A DNA stretch of 14,607 bases from Thermococcaceae archaeon (GTDB lineage Archaea; Methanobacteriota_B; Thermococci; Thermococcales; Thermococcaceae). The notes under the pieces were generated by a model. The model saw nothing but the letters and a program-made list of their open reading frames with translations. It ran no database searches and was not told the origin of the DNA. The translations under genes and the position numbers were made by a program. Where the stretch lies: contig JAMOPD010000145.1 in NCBI GenBank assembly GCA_027064745.1, positions 1 through 14,607 on the forward strand, in the 5' to 3' direction. Of this stretch, positions 1 through 5,650 are shown piece after piece. How positions within the stretch are numbered: position 1 is the stretch's first letter; every line of letters begins with the position of its first letter.

Positions 1-126
1 GATGCTTTGGCGTCCCTGCTGTTTGATAAGGTTTTTTTAAAGCGGATTGGTCGGGTTAGCCGCGAGATTTCGGAGGAATACGACTGGGACGCCGTTGTGA
101 GGTTACTCCTTGACGTGTACGTTTAG
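1..126 (+). CDS. C-terminal end of a probable glycosyltransferase (5' end outside window)
   Basis: Frame 1 is open from the first base to a TAG at 124-126, giving the last 41 residues of a protein whose start lies left of the window. The tail contains ISEEYDWDAVVRLLLDVY, which resembles the usual ending of GT4 (GT-B fold) glycosyltransferases: an aromatic-Asp/Glu-Trp-Asp stretch followed by a short amphipathic helix that packs back on the N-terminal domain. That ending is family knowledge, and no catalytic residues lie in the visible part. The position beside a rhamnose pathway supports the call. Any protein with a similar terminal helix could be meant, so the family is moderately supported and the substrate is unknown. 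Confidence 0.5.
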   Translation, partial: DALASLLFDKVFLKRIGRVSREISEEYDWDAVVRLLLDVYV

Positions 127-128
127 CT

Positions 129-411
129 TCAGGCTCTGTATCCAGCTGTTACATTAGCGATTGTTCTTGATTTTTCTTTATTGGTTTCGAGCTCCCTTTT
201 TAGGGCCTTAATCTCCTTTTGGAGCTCGGCTATGATCATTCCAGTAGCACACACGCTCCTCCAGAAGGAGGCGGTTCATCTGAAACCTTCTATATCCCTT
301 ACTCCTGAAGCGTCTGTCAGTGCCCTCGCTGACGTTCTCTAAGTTATCCTCAAACAATTCCAGGGCCCTGAGCGGTGTCAATTTTTGAGGCTGGTTCTAG
401 AAGCGAACCAT
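129..411 (-). pseudogene. Decayed small gene of unknown function with coiled-coil C-terminus
   Basis: On the - strand an ATG at 411-409 is followed four codons later by a TAG (399-397). The same frame then stays open through RALELFEDNLENVSEG and RFQMNRLLLEERV. At a GTGTGTG run near 250 the frame must shift to continue into MIIAELQKEIKALKRELE, a heptad-like coiled coil, ending at TGA 131-129. Reading through one stop and one dinucleotide slip gives a coherent charged protein of about 93 residues, so this looks like a recently broken gene and not random sequence. I do not recognise the family. Its promoter would be the AT-rich element at 435-450. The last 36 codons (239-129) form a small intact frame and could in principle be a separate mini-ORF. 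Confidence 0.5.
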
Positions 412-430
412 GGAACCTTGCTGACATTGG

Positions 431-450
431 GCGAAAACTTTAAAATTAGA
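431..450. promoter_or_regulatory. Bidirectional archaeal promoter (BRE/TATA) between two relic genes
   Basis: The + strand reads GCGAAAACTTTAAAATTAG, a purine-rich BRE followed by a TATA-like core, closely resembling the promoter before the edge tRNA gene. The core is nearly self-complementary, so it could also serve the - strand. The + strand ATG at 478 and the - strand ATG at 411 lie about 36 and 31 bases from its centre, which fits near-leaderless archaeal starts in both directions. Bidirectional use is an inference. Confidence 0.45.
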
Positions 451-477
451 AAAGATGAGATTTTAGTTTCTTATTAC

Positions 478-678
478 ATGAGAAAAGCAAAATTGCTGGA
501 GCTAATGTGCTTGATTTTGACTTAGAATTCTGGTTCGTCTGGAAGGCGAAAGATAAAGTGTACGTCCAGAAGGCAGGAAGGAGAACGTTATCCTCTCGAG
601 CTTGAGGAAGTTGATGCGTTCATAGAGTTGGGAGTTCAACGGAACTGTTACCTCGTAGGGCCTAACTTGCTTTTCTGA
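478..678 (+). pseudogene. Decayed small gene of unknown function
   Basis: An ATG at 478 follows a good TATA element at the expected distance. The frame stops at a TAG after 15 codons. A neighbouring frame carries a protein-like stretch (LEFWFVWKAKDKVYVQKAG), and after a second shift near 575-580 the sequence continues as RYPLELEEVDAFIELG to TGA 676-678. Two frameshifts joining three plausible segments suggest a gene of about 65 residues inactivated by small indels. I do not recognise the family. Chance open frames cannot be excluded, because each piece is short. Confidence 0.38.
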
Positions 679-732
679 TAGCTTCCGTTGTGAACCCCTT
701 GAAGGGCCTAGCCTCATATTGCACACACGATA

Positions 733-755
733 ACATTTTTATCCCGCAAAAATGT
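733..755. repeat. Perfect 8-bp inverted repeat upstream of rfbA (operator or hairpin candidate)
   Basis: ACATTTTT at 733-740 and AAAAATGT at 748-755 are exact reverse complements around a 7-base spacer (ATCCCGC). The left arm and spacer overlap the only TATA-like sequence (CATTTTTATCC, 734-744) before rfbA, which starts 22 bases after the right arm. This placement suits a repressor operator at the pathway promoter, or a hairpin in the leader. The repeat is seen directly; the role is inferred. Confidence 0.5.
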
Positions 756-776
756 CGTCTACCTTGGGGATTAAGA

Positions 777-1835
777 ATGAAGGCTCTCATCCTTTCCGGT
801 GGCCATGGTACGAGGCTGAGACCCCTAACCTATTCCCAGCAGAAGCAGCTCATACCCGTCGCCAACAAGCCTGTCTTATTTTACGCGATTGAAGATGTTA
901 TTGAGGCTGGGATTAGGGAGATAGGCATAGTAGTCGGGCCCAACGCCGAGCAAGTTAAAGAGACAGTTCTAAGCGTGGACTGGGATGCGGAGATAGAGTT
1001 CATTTACCAAGGTGAGCCTAAGGGCTTGGCCCACGCGATACTGGTCGCGAGAGACTATCTCGGCAATGATGACTTCGTAATGTACTTGGGGGACAACATA
1101 CTCAAAGAGGGCATAGTTAGACATTTAGAAAACTTTAAGAAGGGAAATTTCGACGCGAGCATACTCTTGTGTGAGGTTCCAAACCCCCAGCAGTTCGGCG
1201 TTGCAGAACTGAGTGAGGATGGAAAGACCATTAAGCGCCTGATTGAAAAACCGAAGAATCCACCCAGCAACCTGGCCCTGGTGGGGATCTACTTCTTCAA
1301 GCCTGTCATCCACGAAGCAGTCAGACACATAAAACCCTCATGGCGTGGGGAACTTGAGATTACCGACGCAATACAGTGGCTCATCGACCACGGCTACCGT
1401 GTTGGCTGGACGAAGGTTACCGGCTGGTGGAAGGACACCGGAAAACCAGAGGATCTTCTTGAGGCGAACAGGCTAATCTTGGACGATATAAAGACTAACA
1501 TTAAGATCGAGACAAAGGCCAGGATCCACGGAAGGGTTGTAATCGAAGAAGGAACCCAGATTGACGAGAACACCGTTATCAAGGGGCCTGTCGTCATAGG
1601 CAGAAACGTCGTGATAAAGAACTCCTACATCGGCCCATACACGAGCATCGGCGACAACGTGGTTATCGAGAACACTGAAATTGAAGACTCAATAATCCTA
1701 CCGGGGAGTGAGATAAGGGACGCAGGCAGGATCGTGGAGAGCCTTATCGGAAAAGGCGTCAAGATAATAAAGGGCAACAGCCACCCGCTTGGAAGGAAGT
1801 TCGTCATCGGCGACAACTCACGCATAATCCTGTGA
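777..1835 (+). CDS. rfbA: Glucose-1-phosphate thymidylyltransferase, long archaeal form (RmlA/RfbA)
   Basis: Joins glucose-1-phosphate and dTTP to make dTDP-glucose, the first cytoplasmic step of dTDP-L-rhamnose synthesis. The frame runs upstream to an ATG at 690, but the family start motif begins at ATG 777, preceded by TTGGGGA, giving 352 residues. The nucleotide-binding signature GGHGTRLRPLT spans residues 8-18. QQKQLIPVANKPVL follows at 21-34, LGDN (metal and sugar site) at 104-107, and IEKP at 156-159. From about residue 245 hexad repeats rich in V/I and G indicate a left-handed beta-helix domain, as in the long RmlA forms of archaea and some bacteria. Neighbours rfbB, C and D make the dTDP-glucose assignment much more likely than UDP-glucose or mannose-1-phosphate activity. 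It is the first gene of the + strand cluster, and its stop lies only 9 bases before the rfbB start. Confidence 0.93.
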   Translation: MKALILSGGHGTRLRPLTYSQQKQLIPVANKPVLFYAIEDVIEAGIREIGIVVGPNAEQVKETVLSVDWDAEIEFIYQGEPKGLAHAILVARDYLGNDDFVMYLGDNILKEGIVRHLENFKKGNFDASILLCEVPNPQQFGVAELSEDGKTIKRLIEKPKNPPSNLALVGIYFFKPVIHEAVRHIKPSWRGELEITDAIQWLIDHGYRVGWTKVTGWWKDTGKPEDLLEANRLILDDIKTNIKIETKARIHGRVVIEEGTQIDENTVIKGPVVIGRNVVIKNSYIGPYTSIGDNVVIENTEIEDSIILPGSEIRDAGRIVESLIGKGVKIIKGNSHPLGRKFVIGDNSRIIL

Positions 1836-1844
1836 GGTGAAAAG

Positions 1845-2846
1845 ATGAGGCTTTTAGTGACTGGCGGAATGGGCTTCATAGGGAGCAACTTCATCCGCTA
1901 CGTTTTAGAGAAGCACGAGGACTGGGAGGTAATCAACCTCGACAAGCTCGGCTACGGTTCAAACCCGGCAAACCTGAAGGATGTCGAGGACGATCCGCGC
2001 TACACCTTTGTCAAGGGGGATATAACTGACTTCGAGCTCGTGAGGGATCTAGTTAAGAAAGTAGACGCCGTTGTGAACTTCGCTGCTGAATCACATGTCG
2101 ACAGGAGCATCTCCAGCCCGGAGCACTTCCTGAACAGCAACGTTATCGGCGTTTACACGATTCTTGAGGCGATAAGGAGAGAGAACCCCGAGGTTCGCCT
2201 AGTTCAAATTGGGACAGACGAGGTCTACGGCGACATACTGAAGGGCTCCTTTACCGAAGAGAACAGGCTCATGCCTTCTTCGCCCTACTCCGCCAGCAAG
2301 GCCGCTGGCGATATGCTTGTCCTCGGCTGGGCCAGGACTTACAATCTGAACGCTTCCATAACTCGCTGTACCAACAATTACGGCCCCTACCAGTTCCCGG
2401 AGAAGCTCATCCCGAAGACGATAATAAGGGCCAGCATGGGACTCAAGATACCGATCTACGGCACAGGCCAGAACGTTAGAGACTGGATTTACGTTGAAGA
2501 CCACGTGAGGGCCGTTGAAGCGGTTTTGCTGAAGGGTGAACCAAGAGAAATTTATAATATCTCGGCCGGCGAGGAGAGGACGAACCTTGAGGTCGTTAAG
2601 ACGATATTGAGGCTCATGAAGAAGGACGAAGATTTGATAGAGTTCGTCGAGGACAGGCCGGGGCACGACCTCAGGTACTCTCTCGACTCCTGGAAGATAA
2701 CGAGGGACTTGAAGTGGCGTCCAAAAGTTAGCTTTGAAGAGGGAATCAAGAGAACGGTCGAATGGTACCTCAACAACGAGTGGTGGTGGAGGCCCTTGGT
2801 TGATGAGAGAGTACTCCACCAAACACCGTGGAAGCTGAGGTGGTAA
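1845..2846 (+). CDS. rfbB: dTDP-glucose 4,6-dehydratase (RmlB/RfbB)
   Basis: Converts dTDP-glucose to dTDP-4-keto-6-deoxyglucose with bound NAD+, the second step of the rhamnose pathway. The protein has 333 residues, full length for this extended short-chain dehydrogenase/reductase family. The Rossmann motif GGMGFIGSN is at residues 7-15. The family-specific catalytic motif TDEVYGD (with the Asp-Glu pair) is at 124-130, and the YxxxK catalytic pair is Y148/K152. R-D-W-I-Y-V-x-D-H in the second half is also typical of this branch. The ATG at 1845 follows GAGGTGA, which overlaps the rfbA stop region, so translation is probably coupled. The tail is unusually Trp-rich. Nothing looks truncated. 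The pathway is interrupted immediately downstream by the vapBC relic. Confidence 0.95.
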   Translation: MRLLVTGGMGFIGSNFIRYVLEKHEDWEVINLDKLGYGSNPANLKDVEDDPRYTFVKGDITDFELVRDLVKKVDAVVNFAAESHVDRSISSPEHFLNSNVIGVYTILEAIRRENPEVRLVQIGTDEVYGDILKGSFTEENRLMPSSPYSASKAAGDMLVLGWARTYNLNASITRCTNNYGPYQFPEKLIPKTIIRASMGLKIPIYGTGQNVRDWIYVEDHVRAVEAVLLKGEPREIYNISAGEERTNLEVVKTILRLMKKDEDLIEFVEDRPGHDLRYSLDSWKITRDLKWRPKVSFEEGIKRTVEWYLNNEWWWRPLVDERVLHQTPWKLRW

Positions 2847-2884
2847 AGAAAGTTTATTTAGTTTAGTGCATCTGGGGTGGGGAT

Positions 2885-3166
2885 ATGAGAACCAAGTACA
2901 AAAAGATTGAGTTTGAGTTCGAGCTTCCCGATGGTGTCAAGATAAACGTTGAGCTGGTGGAGGAAAATGACGAATGTAAAGGTGGAGGTCATTCTCCCGA
3001 GCAGGGTGAGGAAGAGAAAAATAAGTAAGGAGGTAAGGGAATATATTGAGGCAGTCAAGGCGCGGAGAAGCTGAACGAACTCCTTGATGAGGTGGATTTA
3101 GATGAAATCGAAAGAGAAGCCGAGGAATTCAGAAGAAAGTTTAGGTTCAGGAGTTTTTCTAATTGA
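2885..3166 (+). pseudogene. vapB-like antitoxin gene broken by two frameshifts
   Basis: The ATG at 2885 follows a GGGGTGGGG ribosome-binding site and opens a 47-codon frame beginning MRTKYKKIEFEFELPDG, ending at TAA 3026-3028. From about 2972 a different frame carries the natural continuation: VKVEVILPSRVRKRKISKEV and EYIEAVKARR, ending at 3073. A third frame then continues KLNELLDEVDLDEIEREAEE, and on to TGA 3164-3166. Joined, these give a VapB-like antitoxin of about 93 residues: a charged N-terminal domain, then acidic helices that would wrap the toxin. Its end overlaps the PIN coding region, the usual vapBC arrangement. Two separate indels make a functional product unlikely, though a short N-terminal peptide could still be made. 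The assignment rests on the partner and the helix pattern, as the N-terminal domain type is not recognised. Confidence 0.65.
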
Positions 3167-3421
3167 CACATCCGTTTTGATCGACCACTTCAGGAAGAGT
3201 ACACACCTTGATATTTGGGGAAACGCCATTTCGACGATCACTCTTTTGGAGTTTTTACGAGGAGTGCCCGGCGAGGAAAGACGCGCTGCGTTTCTCAAGG
3301 AGCTAAAAAAGTTGTTTAAAATAGAACCTCTCGATGACTCGATTGCTAAAGGCTACACACTCTGGACTAAAAACACTTTGAACGTCTGGAAAAGTTTGAC
3401 CTGAAACTTTTAAGGGAGTGA
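3102..3421 (+). pseudogene. vapC PIN-domain toxin relic with internal deletion and frameshift
   Basis: VapC toxins are PIN-domain Mg2+ ribonucleases. Here the N-terminal half is clear: GVFLIDTSVLIDHF holds the first catalytic Asp, and TITLLEFLRG the conserved Glu. After LDDSIAKGY the reading jumps straight to TLWTKN, which matches the late T-K-N motif of the family. The segment that should carry the DADLLIAA-type catalytic Asp, roughly 35-40 residues, is missing. A further shift then places the true C-terminus (HFERLEKFDLKLLRE) in another frame, ending at TGA 3419-3421; the original frame stops at 3404. The ATG at 3102 is the only Met in frame, but it lies well upstream of the usual start. 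Loss of a metal-binding residue plus the frameshift argues for an inactive toxin. The end overlaps the rfbC ribosome-binding site. Confidence 0.75.
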
Positions 3422-3430
3422 GGTGGTAAG

Positions 3431-3988
3431 ATGCCCTTCGAGTTTGAGAGGCTCGAAATTCCGGACGTGATTTTAATTAAGCCGAAAGTCTTTGGCGACG
3501 AGCGGGGCTTCTTCATGGAGACTTACAAAAAGCCTGATTTTGAGAGGGCAGGCATTAGGGGAGAGTTCATCCAGGACAACCACTCTCGCTCGCGCTACGG
3601 CGTGCTTAGAGGGCTACACTTTCAGCGCGAGCCCTACGCCCAGGCGAAGATAGTCAGGGTCGTCAGAGGGGTAATCTACGACGTGGCGGTGGACCTGCGG
3701 AGAAACTCGCCAACGTTTGGAAAGTGGATTGGCGTCATATTATCCGAGCACAATAAATGGCAACTCTACGTTCCGAGGGGTTTTGCCCACGGCTTCCTCG
3801 TTCTGAGCGACGTTGCCGAAGTCGTCTACAAGGTGGACAACGTCTATGCCCCAGATTACGAGGGTGGGATAATATGGAACGATCCCGACTTAGGAATCAA
3901 ATGGCCCATTGAGGAGCCAATACTTTCAGAAAAAGACAAGAAATGGCCGACGCTGAGGGAGGCGATGGAGAGAGGCTGGGTGTTCTGA
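3431..3988 (+). CDS. rfbC: dTDP-4-dehydrorhamnose 3,5-epimerase (RmlC/RfbC)
   Basis: Epimerises C3 and C5 of dTDP-4-keto-6-deoxy-D-glucose to give dTDP-4-keto-L-rhamnose. The 185-residue length is normal for this cupin-fold enzyme. QDNHSRSRYGVLRGLHFQ (residues 48-65) includes the catalytic base His at 63. LYVPRGFAHGFLVLSD (112-127), the following V-x-Y-K segment with Tyr133, and IIWNDPDLGIKWP (147-159) are the other family signatures. The ATG at 3431 follows GAGGTGG, partly overlapping the end of the vapC relic. The gene is intact despite lying beside decayed DNA, which points to selection on the pathway. rfbD follows after 10 bases. Confidence 0.95.
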   Translation: MPFEFERLEIPDVILIKPKVFGDERGFFMETYKKPDFERAGIRGEFIQDNHSRSRYGVLRGLHFQREPYAQAKIVRVVRGVIYDVAVDLRRNSPTFGKWIGVILSEHNKWQLYVPRGFAHGFLVLSDVAEVVYKVDNVYAPDYEGGIIWNDPDLGIKWPIEEPILSEKDKKWPTLREAMERGWVF

Positions 3989-3998
3989 GGTGGTGTTT

Positions 3999-4865
3999 AT
4001 GAAGGTAGCGATAATAGGAGCGAACGGCCAGCTGGGGAGCGATCTTGTGGAAGTGTTTGGAAAAGATCCCTCATTTGAAGTGATTCCGCTGACTCACAAA
4101 GACTTAGACGTTACCGTCCCCGAGACCTTGAAGGTTCTGAAAGAGCTGAAGCCCGACGTAATAATTAACACTGCCGCCTACGTGAGAGTGGATGATGCAG
4201 AGCTTTACCCGGAGAAAGCCTTCGCGGTGAACGCGATTGGGGCCCTTAACGTTGCGAGAGTTGCGGAAGAAATTGGAGCGGTGAACGTTTATATCAGCAC
4301 TGATTACGTCTTCGATGGAACCAAAGGAGAGCCTTACACCGAGGAGGACGTTCCAAACCCGATAAACGTTTACGGGACGAGCAAGCTCGCCGGTGAAATC
4401 TTCACGCGGAACTATTCAACGAGGCATTACATCATAAGGGTCGCCAGCTTATATGGAAAGGCGGGGGCGAGTGGGAAGGGCGGAAACTTCGTGAACTGGG
4501 TCATTGAGAGAGCAAAGCGGGGGGAGGAGCTGAGGATTGTTGATGACCAGTTCATGAGCCCAACTCATACTCTCGATGTTGCGAGGACTCTGAAGAAGTT
4601 TTTGGAGTTAAGGCCGGAGTTCGGTGTCTATCACATGGTGAACAAGGGTTACTGCTCTTGGTACGAGTTCACAAAGGCTATTTTTGAGATCTTAGGATGG
4701 GAAGTTGATGTTAAGCCGATAAAGTCTAACGAACTGAAGAGGCTGGCGAGGAGGCCAGGGTTTTCGGCCCTCGAAAATAAGAAGCTCCACACGCTAGGCC
4801 TGAGGATGCCGGACTGGAGGGAGGCTTTGGAGGAGTATTTGCAAGAGAAAGGATACATTGAATAA
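3999..4865 (+). CDS. rfbD: dTDP-4-dehydrorhamnose reductase (RmlD/RfbD)
   Basis: Reduces dTDP-4-keto-L-rhamnose to dTDP-L-rhamnose with NAD(P)H, completing the donor sugar. The frame extends to a GTG at 3990, but the ATG at 3999 has GAGGTGG five bases upstream and puts the Rossmann motif at the N-terminus, so 288 residues are chosen. GANGQLGSD is at residues 7-15, STDYVFDGT at 100-108 and the catalytic YGTSK pair at Y125/K129. Length and motifs are complete for the RmlD branch of the extended SDR family. The start is 10 bases after the rfbC stop, indicating co-transcription. Downstream lies a stretch of gene fragments, so this is the last intact gene before the flippase. Confidence 0.94.
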   Translation: MKVAIIGANGQLGSDLVEVFGKDPSFEVIPLTHKDLDVTVPETLKVLKELKPDVIINTAAYVRVDDAELYPEKAFAVNAIGALNVARVAEEIGAVNVYISTDYVFDGTKGEPYTEEDVPNPINVYGTSKLAGEIFTRNYSTRHYIIRVASLYGKAGASGKGGNFVNWVIERAKRGEELRIVDDQFMSPTHTLDVARTLKKFLELRPEFGVYHMVNKGYCSWYEFTKAIFEILGWEVDVKPIKSNELKRLARRPGFSALENKKLHTLGLRMPDWREALEEYLQEKGYIE

Positions 4866-4913
4866 TTGGGATCTCATGACAGGGGAGATAGATTAGGGCC
4901 GTGCTCTATGTGA

Positions 4914-5052
4914 ACGGAGAAAGGGAAGATATGGAATAAGGAGTATCAGAAGTTGTTTGGAGTGTCTGAGGCTACTGCCACTAGGGATTTAAAAGAACTG
5001 GTTAAGAGAGGAATACTTGAAAAAATCGGGGTAACTGGAAAGGGTGAACCTC
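4914..5052 (+). pseudogene. Winged-helix C-terminal fragment (Fic-protein-like or ATPase-like tail)
   Basis: A frame free of stops from 4914 encodes NKEYQKLFGVSEATATRDL followed by KELVKRGILEKIGVTGKG. This is the winged helix-turn-helix that commonly ends archaeal Fic-family and related DNA-binding proteins: recognition helix SEATATRDLKELVKRG, wing ILEKIGVTGKG. There is no start codon with a catalytic domain ahead of it, because a TGA at 4911-4913 blocks the frame upstream. The 3' end runs directly into the flippase fragment. It is therefore only the last 40 or so codons of a lost gene. The DNA-binding fold is well supported; the parent protein is not. Confidence 0.5.
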
Positions 5053-5256
5053 ATGAGCGAAGCGAGCAAAGCTCTGCAGAAGATCACAAGGGGAACGGGG
5101 ATTGTCTTTGCGGGAACGGTTATTTCAATGTTCTTCCGGTTTTTGAGCAGGACGATTATAGCGAGGCACTTTTCCACCGGAGAGTATGGGGTGTTCAACC
5201 TGGCTTTAACCGTTTTGAGCATCGCCCTTGTTGTGGCAACGCTTGGGTTTCAATAA
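5053..5256 (+). pseudogene. N-terminal fragment of a second Wzx-type flippase
   Basis: ATG 5053 opens a 67-codon frame ending at TAA 5254-5256. Residues 9-65 match the first part of a polysaccharide-export flippase of the MATE/MOP superfamily: an amphipathic entry helix (KALQKITRGTG), a first membrane helix (IVFAGTVISMFFRFLSRTII), the typical ARHFSTGEYGVFNLA turn and a second helix (LTVLSIALVVATLGF). About 400 residues that should follow are absent. The intact flippase 400 bases downstream has the same architecture (ARYLGPANYGILSFALAL at the same place) but a clearly different sequence, so this is not a recent duplicate. I read it as the remnant of an earlier or alternative flippase that was replaced or deleted. 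Confidence 0.75.
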
Positions 5257-5262
5257 CATTTC

Positions 5263-5269
5263 TTTTTTT
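5263..5269 (+). terminator. T-tract after the flippase fragment (possible terminator)
   Basis: Seven T residues at 5263-5269 lie in a T-rich stretch a few bases after the stop of the flippase fragment. Archaeal transcription can end at such T-tracts without a hairpin. The role is inferred from composition only. Confidence 0.25.
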
Positions 5270-5360
5270 CCTTTGGGGTCCCATTATGATTAAAAGGGTA
5301 AACCCTATGAGCGAGGGGCAAAACGTTATTACCCTTCTCATCCTTTTATCGGTGGGACGA

Positions 5361-5539
5361 ATGGAGGAAGTCGAAGTGGTTTATGAGAAAGGCGTCTTTA
5401 AGCTGTTAAAAAGGTGAACATCAAGGAGGGAACTCACGGGAAGGTAATCCTCGAACTCGGGTTAGCGGACATCATTGAGAGGTTCGGCGAGAAAGTCGAG
5501 AAAGACGCCCTCAGAGAATTCCTGGAAGAGCGGAGATGA
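5361..5539 (+). pseudogene. AF2212-like (DUF104) antitoxin gene with a one-base frameshift
   Basis: ATG 5361 starts MEEVEVVYEKGVFKLLK, the start of the AF2212-like antitoxin family, formerly DUF104. The frame then stops at TGA 5415-5417. Immediately after a run of five A's (5408-5412) the next frame continues as KVNIKEGTHGKVILELG, a short helix (LADIIERFGEKV) and KDALREFLEERR, ending at TGA 5537-5539. One extra A in the run would restore a single 60-residue protein of normal family length. The stop overlaps the ATG of a PIN-toxin stub in the ATGA pattern usual for this toxin-antitoxin pair. In nature it would bind and neutralise the partner PIN RNase. A sequencing or assembly error in the A-run cannot be ruled out, but the dead toxin next to it favours real decay. 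Confidence 0.75.
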
Positions 5540-5583
5540 TAGTAGTAAGTACCTCCGTTTTCATAGACCCCCATAAGAAATAG
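5536..5583 (+). pseudogene. N-terminal stub of the PIN-domain toxin partner
   Basis: ATG 5536 overlaps the antitoxin stop and encodes only 15 residues, MIVVSTSVFIDPHKK, before TAG 5581-5583. PIN toxins of this pairing normally begin M-I-V-V-D-T-S-V-F-I-D. Here the first catalytic Asp position is Ser, and the remaining 120 or so residues are missing. The gene position, start overlap and opening motif support the identification, but the length is too short for certainty. The remnant cannot be an active nuclease. Confidence 0.5.
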
Positions 5584-5606
5584 AAACTAGGGTTTTTACA
5601 GCAATT

Positions 5607-5615
5607 CTTAAAAGG
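5607..5615 (+). promoter_or_regulatory. TATA-like promoter element before the flippase
   Basis: CTTAAAAGG lies about 40 bases before the ATG at 5651. This predicts a transcription start near 5635 and a short leader carrying GAGAGAGGTG (5636-5645). A similar core (GTTAAAAGG) is found before the - strand operon. No mapping data are available. Confidence 0.4.
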
Positions 5616-5650
5616 TGAGCTTCCCTCACATTTTCGAGAGAGGTGCGGAC

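Noticed and set aside
690..776. Upstream extension of the rfbA frame to an ATG at 690
   Set aside because: The extra 29 residues lack family similarity and run through the inverted repeat and TATA-like element. The motif-bearing start at 777 has a ribosome-binding site.
2199..2822. Long 207-codon open frame on the - strand within rfbB
   Set aside because: It lies wholly inside the strongly supported rfbB gene, has no recognisable motif, and its composition is what the antisense of a GC-rich gene gives.
5294..5336. Inverted repeat AAGGGTAA / TTACCCTT before the antitoxin relic
   Set aside because: The arms are exact but separated by 27 bases in a simple, AT-rich context with no clear promoter placement; not strong enough for a separate feature.
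4953..5417. 154-codon open frame covering the relic region
   Set aside because: Its first part is the winged-helix fragment, but it then reads the flippase fragment and the antitoxin region in wrong or unrelated frames. It is a chance chain and not one protein.
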